Shown in pieces: positions 1 to 7,244 of a stretch of 64,000 nt of DNA. Numbering within the stretch: position 1 is the stretch's first letter; every line of letters starts with the position of its first letter. Location: contig NZ_CP091792.1 of assembly GCF_022024115.1 (NCBI RefSeq), positions 2,852,001 through 2,916,000 on the forward strand. The letters run 5' to 3'. The position numbers were made by a program, and so were the translations under genes. A model generated the notes under the pieces. It had not been told where the DNA came from and did not search any database. It was given only the letters and a program-made list of their open reading frames with translations. The stretch comes from Prevotella communis. Its GTDB lineage: Bacteria; Bacteroidota; Bacteroidia; Bacteroidales; Bacteroidaceae.

Positions 1-201
1 GCCCAGGCAAGCACTCAGATTTCCAACAGGTTGTATATCACGGAAATGCTCTCCCAAGCGTTTCATCTGTTCCTCCGTAACGGGTTTCTTACAGCCTTGT
101 TCACGTTTCAGCAGTTCACTAACCAGACGTTCCTCGCCACCATAGGCAGCTACCAACGCCTGAAGTATTGCGTCGCTCGACGTATTTTTCTGTGTATCCA
201 T
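1..201 (-). CDS. Hypothetical protein, N-terminal part
   Basis: A leftward reading frame starts at an ATG at 199-201 and stays open to the window edge, giving 67 codons that begin MDTQKNTSSDAILQALVAAY. It is charged and predicted helical, with no signal peptide or recognised motif. A well-formed promoter (TTTG-N19-TAACTTTG) lies just upstream at 240-270, which supports a real gene. The rest is outside the window, so no function is proposed. Confidence 0.55.
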   Translation of the reverse strand, partial: MDTQKNTSSDAILQALVAAYGGEERLVSELLKREQGCKKPVTEEQMKRLGEHFRDIQPVGNLSACLG

Positions 202-239
202 TTTGTTGCTTTATCTATATCTTGACATTTTTATTGCTG

Positions 240-270
240 CAAAGTTACTATTTAGTGGACACAAAACAAA
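240..270 (-). promoter_or_regulatory. Promoter for the truncated leftward gene
   Basis: Read leftward, TTTG at 270-267 is followed by 19 bases and TAACTTTG at 247-240. This matches the Bacteroidetes sigma-ABfr -33/-7 consensus. It lies back to back with the promoter of the AGCS symporter. Confidence 0.6.
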
Positions 271-287
271 GAAAAATAAACCTAATT

Positions 288-318
288 TTTGTTTTGCGTC
301 CGTTTTTTCGTACTTTTG
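288..318 (+). promoter_or_regulatory. Promoter for the AGCS symporter gene
   Basis: TTTG at 288-291, a 19-base spacer and TACTTTTG at 311-318 match the Bacteroidetes consensus. Transcription would begin near 325, about 35 bases before the ATG at 359. This argues against the longer in-frame start at 203. Confidence 0.65.
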
Positions 319-358
319 CATCCAAATTAAGCACCAAAAAGACTTGGAACAGACAACG

Positions 359-1801
359 ATGGAACTAAACGAACTGATTACCTCCATAAATGATGCCGTA
401 TGGGGCTATGTATTAATCTTCGCACTTGTAGGATGTGGAATATGGTTTACATGGCGTACGCGCTTTGTACAATTCCGCATGGTGGGCGAGATGATACGCC
501 TGCTGACAGACTCGGCAGTAGATACCATAGAGGATCAGACACGAGGAAAGAAAGACGGAGAGTCAGGCAAGCGGAAGCATATCTCCTCATTCCAGGCCTT
601 TGCCGTTTCTGTAGCCACCCGTGTAGGCACTGGCAACCTGGCAGGCGTAGCTACAGCCATCGCCATTGGAGGACCAGGCGCCGTCTTCTGGATGTGGATT
701 ATTGCCTTGGTAGGCTCTGCCACCGCCTTCGTAGAATCAACCTTGGCCCAGCTGTTCAAGCAGAAACACAAAGACTCGTTCATTGGTGGACCGGCATACT
801 ATATCCAGCGGGGCCTGCACCAGCGATGGATGGCTGTGCTGTTTGCCATACTCATCACACTGCAGTTCGGACTATCCAACAACTCCATACAGGCCAACAC
901 CATCTGCGGCGCCATGCAAGAAGCTTTCGGCTGGTCCCCCGTCTGGGTTGGAATCATACTGGCTGTTCTCGGCCTGTTCATTGTCTTTGGCGGCATCCAG
1001 CGTATCGCTCATGTCAGTGCGGTACTGGTACCCGTGATGGCTATTGGCTATGTGGTATTGGCGATTGTTGTCATCGCCATGAATATCAACCTGATTCCCC
1101 ACGTCTTCAAGGTTATCGTACTTGATGCCTTTGGCATTGAACAGATTGCTGGCGGCGGTATTGGCGCAACCATCATGAATGGTGTCAAGCGCGGTCTTTT
1201 CTCCAACGAGGCTGGTGAGGGCAGTGCTCCCAACGTGGCTGCTACCGCAACGGTATCACATCCCGTCAAGCAAGGCCTCATCCAGGCATTGGGCGTCTTC
1301 ACGGACACACTACTGGTATGCTCATGCACGGCATTTATCATCCTGATAAGCGGACTCTATAACGTCCCGGAACTCAACGGCATCGCACTCACACAGTCAG
1401 CCCTGCAATCAGAGGTAGGCAGCGCCGGTCCCGTCTTTGTAGCCATTGCCATCTTCCTGTTTGCCTTTTCAAGTATCATTGGCAACTACTATTACGGTGA
1501 GGCCAATATCCGTTTCATCACCCCTAACACGAAAGTGATGACAACATACCGTATTTTCTCTGCAGGCGTGATGGTCATATTCGGTGCTTTGGCCAGTTTC
1601 GAACTGGTATGGAATATCGTTGACTTCTTCATGGCCTTCCTCACGGCCTGCAACCTCATAGCCATCGTGCTCCTGGGACGCTATGCCTTCCGCCTGCTCG
1701 ACGACTATCGCAACCAGAAGCGCCAGGGTATTAAAGAGCCTGTATTCCACAGGGAATTACTACCTGAACTGGAAAAAGAACTTGATTGCTGGGAATCATA
1801 A
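359..1801 (+). CDS. Sodium:alanine/glycine symporter, AGCS family
   Basis: A 480-residue inner-membrane protein with about eleven hydrophobic segments. It shows the AGCS family hallmarks: a TGNLAGVATAIAIGGPGAVF stretch near residue 95 and FSNEAGEGSAPN near residue 280, which form the substrate and sodium path. By family knowledge it imports small neutral amino acids such as alanine or glycine with sodium. The start was set at 359 because the frame upstream runs through the promoter, so the extra 52 codons are probably untranslated. The nitroreductase gene follows 15 bases later and is probably co-transcribed. Substrate specificity cannot be read from the sequence. Confidence 0.88.
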   Translation: MELNELITSINDAVWGYVLIFALVGCGIWFTWRTRFVQFRMVGEMIRLLTDSAVDTIEDQTRGKKDGESGKRKHISSFQAFAVSVATRVGTGNLAGVATAIAIGGPGAVFWMWIIALVGSATAFVESTLAQLFKQKHKDSFIGGPAYYIQRGLHQRWMAVLFAILITLQFGLSNNSIQANTICGAMQEAFGWSPVWVGIILAVLGLFIVFGGIQRIAHVSAVLVPVMAIGYVVLAIVVIAMNINLIPHVFKVIVLDAFGIEQIAGGGIGATIMNGVKRGLFSNEAGEGSAPNVAATATVSHPVKQGLIQALGVFTDTLLVCSCTAFIILISGLYNVPELNGIALTQSALQSEVGSAGPVFVAIAIFLFAFSSIIGNYYYGEANIRFITPNTKVMTTYRIFSAGVMVIFGALASFELVWNIVDFFMAFLTACNLIAIVLLGRYAFRLLDDYRNQKRQGIKEPVFHRELLPELEKELDCWES

Positions 1802-1816
1802 ATAAAAGATATCGAT

Positions 1817-2581
1817 ATGAAAAACTTACTCACACGACGCAGCATTCGCAAATACAGCGAGAAAGAGGTCAGCGAGGAACTGCTGAACCGATTAATGAAT
1901 GAGGCTGCACGCACACAGACCATGGGCAACCTGCAGCTCTACAGTGTAGTCATCACCCGCTCCAACGAGATGAAAGCGAAGTTGGCGCCTGCCCATTTCA
2001 ACCAGCCTATGGTGACCGAGGCGCCTGTCGTACTCACCATTTGTGCTGATTTCAACCGCACTTCCACCTGGGCACGTTGTCGTAATGCCAACCCTGGATA
2101 CGATAACTTCCTGTCGTTTATCAATGCTGCCACTGATGCACTGCTCTACACGCAGACACTCTGCAACCTCTTTGATGAAGAGGGACTGGGCTATTGCTAC
2201 CTGGGCACCACCGTCTATCAGCCGCAACAGATTATCGACGTTCTGCGTCTTCCCCAACTCGTCATGCCAGTAGCCACCATCACTGTTGGCTGGCCAGCCG
2301 AAGAGCCTCCCCTCTCCGACCGTCTGCCACTAGAGAGTTTCATTCACCAGGAGACCTACAACGATTATCTGGCTATGGATATTGACAGATACTATGCTGC
2401 GAAGGAGGCTTTGCCTGAGAACCAGCATTTCGTGGAGATAAACCACAAAGAAACACTCGCACAGATCTTTACTGACATCCGTTATACCCGCAAAGACAAT
2501 GAAGCTATGTCGAGAGGACTCATCGACGCCCTTATTCGCCAAGGTTTCCTTCCCCGCACCATAAAAATAGGGCACTTCTGA
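1817..2581 (+). CDS. Nitroreductase family flavoprotein
   Basis: A 254-residue cytoplasmic protein starting MKNLLTRRSIRKYSEKEVSE, the typical N-terminus of FMN-dependent nitroreductases (RRSIRxY binds the flavin phosphate). The middle part (FLSFINAATDALLYTQTLCN, then GLGYCYLGT) and GWPAEEP fit the NfsA-like layout. Family members reduce nitro groups, quinones or flavins with NAD(P)H; the physiological substrate is unknown. It lies 15 bases after the symporter and ends in a terminator shared with the convergent exuT-like gene. Confidence 0.85.
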   Translation: MKNLLTRRSIRKYSEKEVSEELLNRLMNEAARTQTMGNLQLYSVVITRSNEMKAKLAPAHFNQPMVTEAPVVLTICADFNRTSTWARCRNANPGYDNFLSFINAATDALLYTQTLCNLFDEEGLGYCYLGTTVYQPQQIIDVLRLPQLVMPVATITVGWPAEEPPLSDRLPLESFIHQETYNDYLAMDIDRYYAAKEALPENQHFVEINHKETLAQIFTDIRYTRKDNEAMSRGLIDALIRQGFLPRTIKIGHF

Positions 2582-2601
2582 TTGAAGCGCCCTATTTTTT
2601 T
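2563..2601. terminator. Bidirectional intrinsic terminator
   Basis: AAAATAGGGC and GCCCTATTTT form a 10-bp stem around a loop of about 15 bases, with a T run on the right and an A run on the left. It ends the rightward nitroreductase transcript, overlaps its last codons, and can also serve the leftward exuT-like gene. Confidence 0.75.
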
Positions 2602-2616
2602 ATAGATTATCTATTC

Positions 2617-4068
2617 TTAATCCTCAACCACAATAGGCTTGTACTTTGGCACAAGACTCTTCATGATGAACCAACCGATAAGGTAAGCCACAGCACAGAT
2701 GCTGAATACTACCATGTAAGCAGCAGGTTTGCCTTCAAAGCCCATGACGGTGAATGCACTGCCCTGACTTGAAGCCCAGTCGAAGAACTCACCAGAACCT
2801 TTATTGATAGCAAAAGAACCAAGGCCACCGGCCATAGAACCAATACCTGTAATGGTTCCAATAGTTGACTTGGGGAACATATCACCGATAGTAGAGAAGA
2901 GGTTGGCAGACCAAGCCTGGTGACCAGCGCCAAGGATACCAATCAGGATAGCAGGCCACCAGGCGCTATAAGCACCGAGAGGCTGTGCAAGCAGTCCCAA
3001 CACAGGGAAACAAGCAAAGATCAACATGGCACGCATACGACCCAGATAAGGATTCATACCACGCTTCTCTACAAAATAGGTAGGCAGATAGCCACCACCA
3101 ATAGACACGACCGTCACGATAGCATAAAGCGTTAGGATAAGCAGAATACCCATCAAAGAGTCTGAGGTATAGCCATACTGGTCAGAGAAATAGGCGGGAG
3201 CCCAGAACAGGAAGAACCACCACACACCATCTGTCATCAGCTTACCAACGATAAATGACCATGTCTGCTTGAAGGTGAAACACTTCCAGAACGAGATTGT
3301 CTTCTCCTCTTTTGCCTCATGCTTATTCTGCACCTCGGCAATGTCATTATCCTGCTCGATATAGTTGAGCTCAGCCTGATTCACATACTTGCTCTTATGA
3401 GGCTTCTCGTAGAGCCACATCCAAAGGCCCATCCATACGAAGCCCAGCACACCGATAATAATAAAGGCCATCTCCCAACCCCAGGCACGAGCCAGCAAGG
3501 GAATCGTGGCTGGTGCAGCCAGTGCACCTACAGAGGCACCACTATTAAAGATAGAGGTAGAGAAAGCACGGTCTTTCTTGGGGAAATACTCTGCCGTCAC
3601 CTTGATAGCTGCGGGGAAGTTACCAGCCTCACCCAGCGCCAGCACCATACGACAGGCCAGGAACATATACATGGAGATGGTTGCCAGCATCACAGCAGCA
3701 TCACCGGTCAGCTGACCCAGTTCTGCAATAGACGTATAGCCACCCCATTTCATGGCAGCCCAGCCACATCCGGCATGCATGCAGGCACCCAGTGACCACA
3801 CGAAGATGGCAATAAGGTAACCCTTCTTGGTACCCATCCAGTCAATAAACTTGCCTGCAAAGAGATTTGCAATGGCATAGAAGATTGAGAAAGCCGCCGT
3901 GATATTACCATAGTTGGAATCAGTCCAGTGGAACTCAGGCGAGATAAAGTCTTTCCACGTCAGGGAGAGAACCTGACGGTCCATGTAGTTTACGGTTGTT
4001 GCAAGAAACAACAAGCCACAAATAACCCAACGGAAGTTGGACATTTTTGTTTTTGTTAAAGCGCTCAT
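2617..4068 (-). CDS. exuT: Hexuronate-type MFS transporter (ExuT-like)
   Basis: A 483-residue MFS permease with twelve predicted membrane segments. TTVNYMDRQVLSLTWKDF near residue 24 and GEAGNFPAAIKVTAEYFPKK near residue 146 are signatures of the anion:cation symporter family, which includes hexuronate and galactonate carriers. A charged cytoplasmic loop (about residues 225-250) separates the two halves. It lies 39 bases downstream of kduI in the same orientation, which supports import of pectin-derived uronic acids. Translation could also begin at the second ATG eight codons in (MSNFRW). The symbol is by family resemblance; glucuronate or galacturonate preference is not resolved. Confidence 0.82.
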   Translation of the reverse strand: MSALTKTKMSNFRWVICGLLFLATTVNYMDRQVLSLTWKDFISPEFHWTDSNYGNITAAFSIFYAIANLFAGKFIDWMGTKKGYLIAIFVWSLGACMHAGCGWAAMKWGGYTSIAELGQLTGDAAVMLATISMYMFLACRMVLALGEAGNFPAAIKVTAEYFPKKDRAFSTSIFNSGASVGALAAPATIPLLARAWGWEMAFIIIGVLGFVWMGLWMWLYEKPHKSKYVNQAELNYIEQDNDIAEVQNKHEAKEEKTISFWKCFTFKQTWSFIVGKLMTDGVWWFFLFWAPAYFSDQYGYTSDSLMGILLILTLYAIVTVVSIGGGYLPTYFVEKRGMNPYLGRMRAMLIFACFPVLGLLAQPLGAYSAWWPAILIGILGAGHQAWSANLFSTIGDMFPKSTIGTITGIGSMAGGLGSFAINKGSGEFFDWASSQGSAFTVMGFEGKPAAYMVVFSICAVAYLIGWFIMKSLVPKYKPIVVED

Positions 4069-4107
4069 TTTTTTATAATTTAGTTTTTTAGCCCTTTCAA
4101 AATTCCA

Positions 4108-5121
4108 TTATCGGATATCGATAACGGGAATATTGTCCTTATCATTATAATACAGGTTCTCGCCAGCCATACCCCAGATAAAGGTATAGTAATAGGTACC
4201 TGCAGCAGCATGCATTGACCACTCCGGACTCATGATAGCCTGATCGTTGTGCAACCATACCACACGACTCTCCTCTGGCTGGCCCATGATATGAGCGATG
4301 GTCTGTTCCTGAGGCAGGTTGAAGTAATAGTAAGCCTCAATACGGCGTCCGTGAGTATGAGGAGGCATCGTGTTCCAGGCAGCACCGGGGTTCAACTGTG
4401 TCAGTCCCAACTGCAGCTGACAGGGACCTTCCTCCAGCACATCATTCACAATCAACTTATAAACAGTACGGTTGTTGCACTCCTCCAGAGAACCTACAGG
4501 TCCCCATACGGCAGCTTTCAGAGAACCCTTACGTCCGTCAAGCGTAATCCATTGTGTCTTATAGTGCTGATGAGCAGTGGCCGAGTTCAGATAGAACTTT
4601 GCAGGTTTCTTGGCATCCTTTGAACGGAAGAGCACCTCCTTGTTCACATCCTTACCCTTGCCGATATGACCACGGCCAATGTAAAGGGCTTCTTTGGGAG
4701 AGAGTGCATATTCCTTGCCGTCAACGATAACGAAGCCATCACCCTCACCACAGTTCACGATACCAATCTCGCGATTGTAGAGGAAATATTTCTCCTTGAT
4801 GTTATTATCCACATCAAGACCCAGTTCCCAGAAGTTCTCCAGCTTCAAGGTCTTTGTCACAGGCATGGCACCACCAAAGATAAAGCGGTCGTAGTGTGAA
4901 TAGGTCAACAGGATAGAGTCAGCCTCCATCACCTTCTCCATCACGAAACGCTCACGAAGCATCTTCGTGTCATAGTGCTTCACATCCTCAGGATGACATG
5001 CCGTTTGGAACTTCACGTGTTGTGCGCCCACAAATCTGTCAGCTTCCTGTGCATTGGCAGCAGAAAGAGAAAGAGCAATAGCCCCTGCAATTGAAAGAAA
5101 TGCTTTTTTCATCATATACAT
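4108..5121 (-). CDS. kduI: 5-keto-4-deoxyuronate isomerase with N-terminal signal peptide
   Basis: Residues about 30-337 match KduI, which isomerises 5-keto-4-deoxyuronate (from unsaturated galacturonate) to 3-deoxy-D-glycero-2,5-hexodiulosonate in pectin breakdown. The cupin metal ligands are visible in [15 protein letters not shown] (two His and a Glu) and a later His in [11 protein letters not shown]. Unusually, the first 24 residues (basic MYMMKK, a hydrophobic core, then SAANAQ) look like a cleavable signal peptide; the classic enzyme is cytoplasmic and about 278 residues long. It sits between an ExuT-like carrier and, beyond the GxxExxY insertion, a IIC-type permease. Confidence 0.88.
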   Translation of the reverse strand: MYMMKKAFLSIAGAIALSLSAANAQEADRFVGAQHVKFQTACHPEDVKHYDTKMLRERFVMEKVMEADSILLTYSHYDRFIFGGAMPVTKTLKLENFWELGLDVDNNIKEKYFLYNREIGIVNCGEGDGFVIVDGKEYALSPKEALYIGRGHIGKGKDVNKEVLFRSKDAKKPAKFYLNSATAHQHYKTQWITLDGRKGSLKAAVWGPVGSLEECNNRTVYKLIVNDVLEEGPCQLQLGLTQLNPGAAWNTMPPHTHGRRIEAYYYFNLPQEQTIAHIMGQPEESRVVWLHNDQAIMSPEWSMHAAAGTYYYTFIWGMAGENLYYNDKDNIPVIDIR

Positions 5122-5150
5122 TATACTTAGTTTAAAATTCTATTGTTTTT

Positions 5151-5701
5151 AGAAACTAATTGCCGTAATACGCATAATTTATTTCGTAATTTCTCATTTT
5201 TATGTCTCTGATATATAATCACGGTAATTATCTTGATTCAATAGGACAAACATATCATATTGCGGTAAAAAAAGATATCGCTCTGCATGAAGACTTGTTT
5301 CTCCAAAGTTCAAGAGAATCCCCCTATGCTGTTTAGTAATACGCATATAGTTAAACAATTGAGCCCGATGGTCGGAAACAACTTCTTCTACAGACTTCAA
5401 TTCTATCACAATATCTTTGTAATAAAAATCAGCGTAATAGATTTTGTCTAACAATACACCTTTATAATAGGAATAAAGAGGTTTTTCCCTTTCCGCATCC
5501 ATTCCCCTTAATTTAAATTCTTTGGCAAGAGATTCTTGATATATAGCTTCAGCCATACCACGGCCTAACGTATTATAGACCTCCATGGCTGCACCTACGA
5601 CATCATACATATCCATGTATTCTTTTTTTGTCATCTCAATCTCTTAGAATTAAATTATAAAAATTACGAGATAATTATGCGTATTACGGCAATTCGTTTC
5701 T
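5151..5701. mobile_element. Inverted-repeat-bounded cassette carrying a GxxExxY gene
   Basis: A 551-bp unit whose ends are near-perfect inverted repeats: left arm 5151-5192, right arm 5661-5701. The arms share the 20-base core ATTGCCGTAATACGCATAAT and differ only by a few substitutions and one indel. The GxxExxY gene fills the interior and no transposase is present. The unit separates the IIC permease gene from kduI in what is otherwise one leftward operon. This is seen directly; that the unit moves in trans is inference. Confidence 0.6.
5200..5634 (-). CDS. GxxExxY family protein (PD-(D/E)XK-like fold)
   Basis: A 144-residue protein with the family motif as GMAEAIYQESL near residues 26-36, followed by YADFYYKDIVIELKSVEEV. 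The Asp and the E-L-K of that stretch resemble a PD-(D/E)XK nuclease core. The family is widespread in Bacteroidetes and its function is not established. The gene lies inside the inverted-repeat cassette at 5151-5701, so it probably arrived independently of the surrounding uronate genes. Confidence 0.8.
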   Translation of the reverse strand: MTKKEYMDMYDVVGAAMEVYNTLGRGMAEAIYQESLAKEFKLRGMDAEREKPLYSYYKGVLLDKIYYADFYYKDIVIELKSVEEVVSDHRAQLFNYMRITKQHRGILLNFGETSLHAERYLFLPQYDMFVLLNQDNYRDYISET

Positions 5702-5714
5702 TAAAATCACAAAT

Positions 5715-7154
5715 TTATTTTGAATTCTTTTCCTCACGAACGATGCGCAGGCGGTTCCACGCCACCATGGCAACTGTAATGATTGTCAGCACGCCCATGC
5801 CAATCCACTGCAGGTATTTCACACAAGCATAGACAACATAACCAAAGAGCGAAGAAGCGAAGTCCATGGCACCAGCCTGGAAACCTTCAGGAATCTGAGC
5901 AGCCTTATCCTGTGTAGCCTCATATACAGTATTGGCAGCCAGCGTAAAGGCAGGAGCCATATCCGTCACGAAATAGAGACCGATGGTTACAGCCACCAGG
6001 CCAACGATAAAGGTCTTTACCACATTACCCTTAGTAAAAGGCAATACCATCACGAAGACATAGAACATGCCAGCCAGCGATGCCAATGGCAGGAACTGGT
6101 TATCGGCCTTCGACAAGGCGATAGCCAGAATCAGCGTCACAGGAATCAGCAACAATGACACGACAAGTGTCGTAGGATGGCCAATCACCAGTGCCGGTGA
6201 CATGCCAATATAAACCTTCTTACCCTTGAATTTCTTTTTCACCACCTCCTGAGTCTTCTCAGAGATAGGCATCAGTCCATCGATAAACAGACGGGTGATA
6301 CGCGGAATCAGTTCCATAACGGCTCCCATCGTCACGCCAAGGAAAAGCACAGACTTCACAATGCTCATCACGGCGTCTGATGTAGAAGCAAAACCTGCGG
6401 CATACTCCTCAAAATTGGTGAAGTGGTCGAAATGCGCAGCTGCACCTATCAGGGCACCCACGATGACACCAAGCACCAGAGGTTCACCCAGCACACCAAA
6501 CTTTTTCTTCAGTCCCTCTGCATCGATATCCAGTTTTGAGAAACCTGGGATACGGTCGAGCAACCAGTTGATGGCGATGGCAAACGGGGTAAAACTCTGA
6601 CAGAAAGGCTGAGGGATAGAGATGCCCTCCATATTCTCGTAGTAGCCCTGGAAACGGTCGGCTGTCAGGTCAGCCATCACCAACGTGACGATATAACAAC
6701 TGATAGCAGCAAAATAGCCCCACAACAAGCTCTCGTCCATCACGAAATAAGCCACGGCACCAATGAAGGCAAAATGCCAGTAGTTCCACAAGTCGATATT
6801 CACCGTGCGGGTACATTTCGTAACCAGCAACAGGAAATTGATACCCAGGCAAATGGGGATAATCAGTGCACCCACCGCTGTATTGTAAGCCACAGCGGCA
6901 GCAGCAGGCCATCCCATGTCAAAAACCTTCAAGTCCAGGTTGAAGATCTTGGAGATGGCATCCAGTGGGGTATTAAAATTCGTTGTCAACAGAGCCGTCA
7001 CGATGCCCAGTCCAACAAAACCGACACCCACATAAAGACCACTCTTGAGCGACTTGCCGAACTTCATGCCGATGCACAAGCCGATGATAGTGAAGAGGAT
7101 CGGCATCATGACCGACGCTCCTAACTGAATGATGTAACTGAAAACTTGTTCCAT
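5715..7154 (-). CDS. PTS-type IIC permease of the galactitol (GatC-like) family, without IIA/IIB
   Basis: A 479-residue polytopic membrane protein. The N-terminal part (GxxIGMKFGKSLKSGLYVGVGF near residue 25) and later GMSPALVIGHPTT are typical of EIIC-GAT permeases. In enterics such proteins work with IIA and IIB phosphotransfer partners. None is nearby, and Bacteroidetes mostly lack sugar PTS enzymes, so it may act as a plain sugar or sugar-acid carrier. It heads the uronate operon, with a TAATTTTG -7 element upstream but no clear -33 box. Its substrate is inferred from context only. Confidence 0.72.
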   Translation of the reverse strand: MEQVFSYIIQLGASVMMPILFTIIGLCIGMKFGKSLKSGLYVGVGFVGLGIVTALLTTNFNTPLDAISKIFNLDLKVFDMGWPAAAAVAYNTAVGALIIPICLGINFLLLVTKCTRTVNIDLWNYWHFAFIGAVAYFVMDESLLWGYFAAISCYIVTLVMADLTADRFQGYYENMEGISIPQPFCQSFTPFAIAINWLLDRIPGFSKLDIDAEGLKKKFGVLGEPLVLGVIVGALIGAAAHFDHFTNFEEYAAGFASTSDAVMSIVKSVLFLGVTMGAVMELIPRITRLFIDGLMPISEKTQEVVKKKFKGKKVYIGMSPALVIGHPTTLVVSLLLIPVTLILAIALSKADNQFLPLASLAGMFYVFVMVLPFTKGNVVKTFIVGLVAVTIGLYFVTDMAPAFTLAANTVYEATQDKAAQIPEGFQAGAMDFASSLFGYVVYACVKYLQWIGMGVLTIITVAMVAWNRLRIVREEKNSK

Positions 7155-7244
7155 TTCTTATACTTTGTTTGTTTTAGCGTAGATTGGGCGCAAAATTACA
7201 AAATAATTATCAATTTCCCATTATCCATTATCAATTATTTGCAA

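Noticed and set aside
203..358. Longer start of the AGCS symporter
   Set aside because: The extra codons cross the promoter and have no family similarity.
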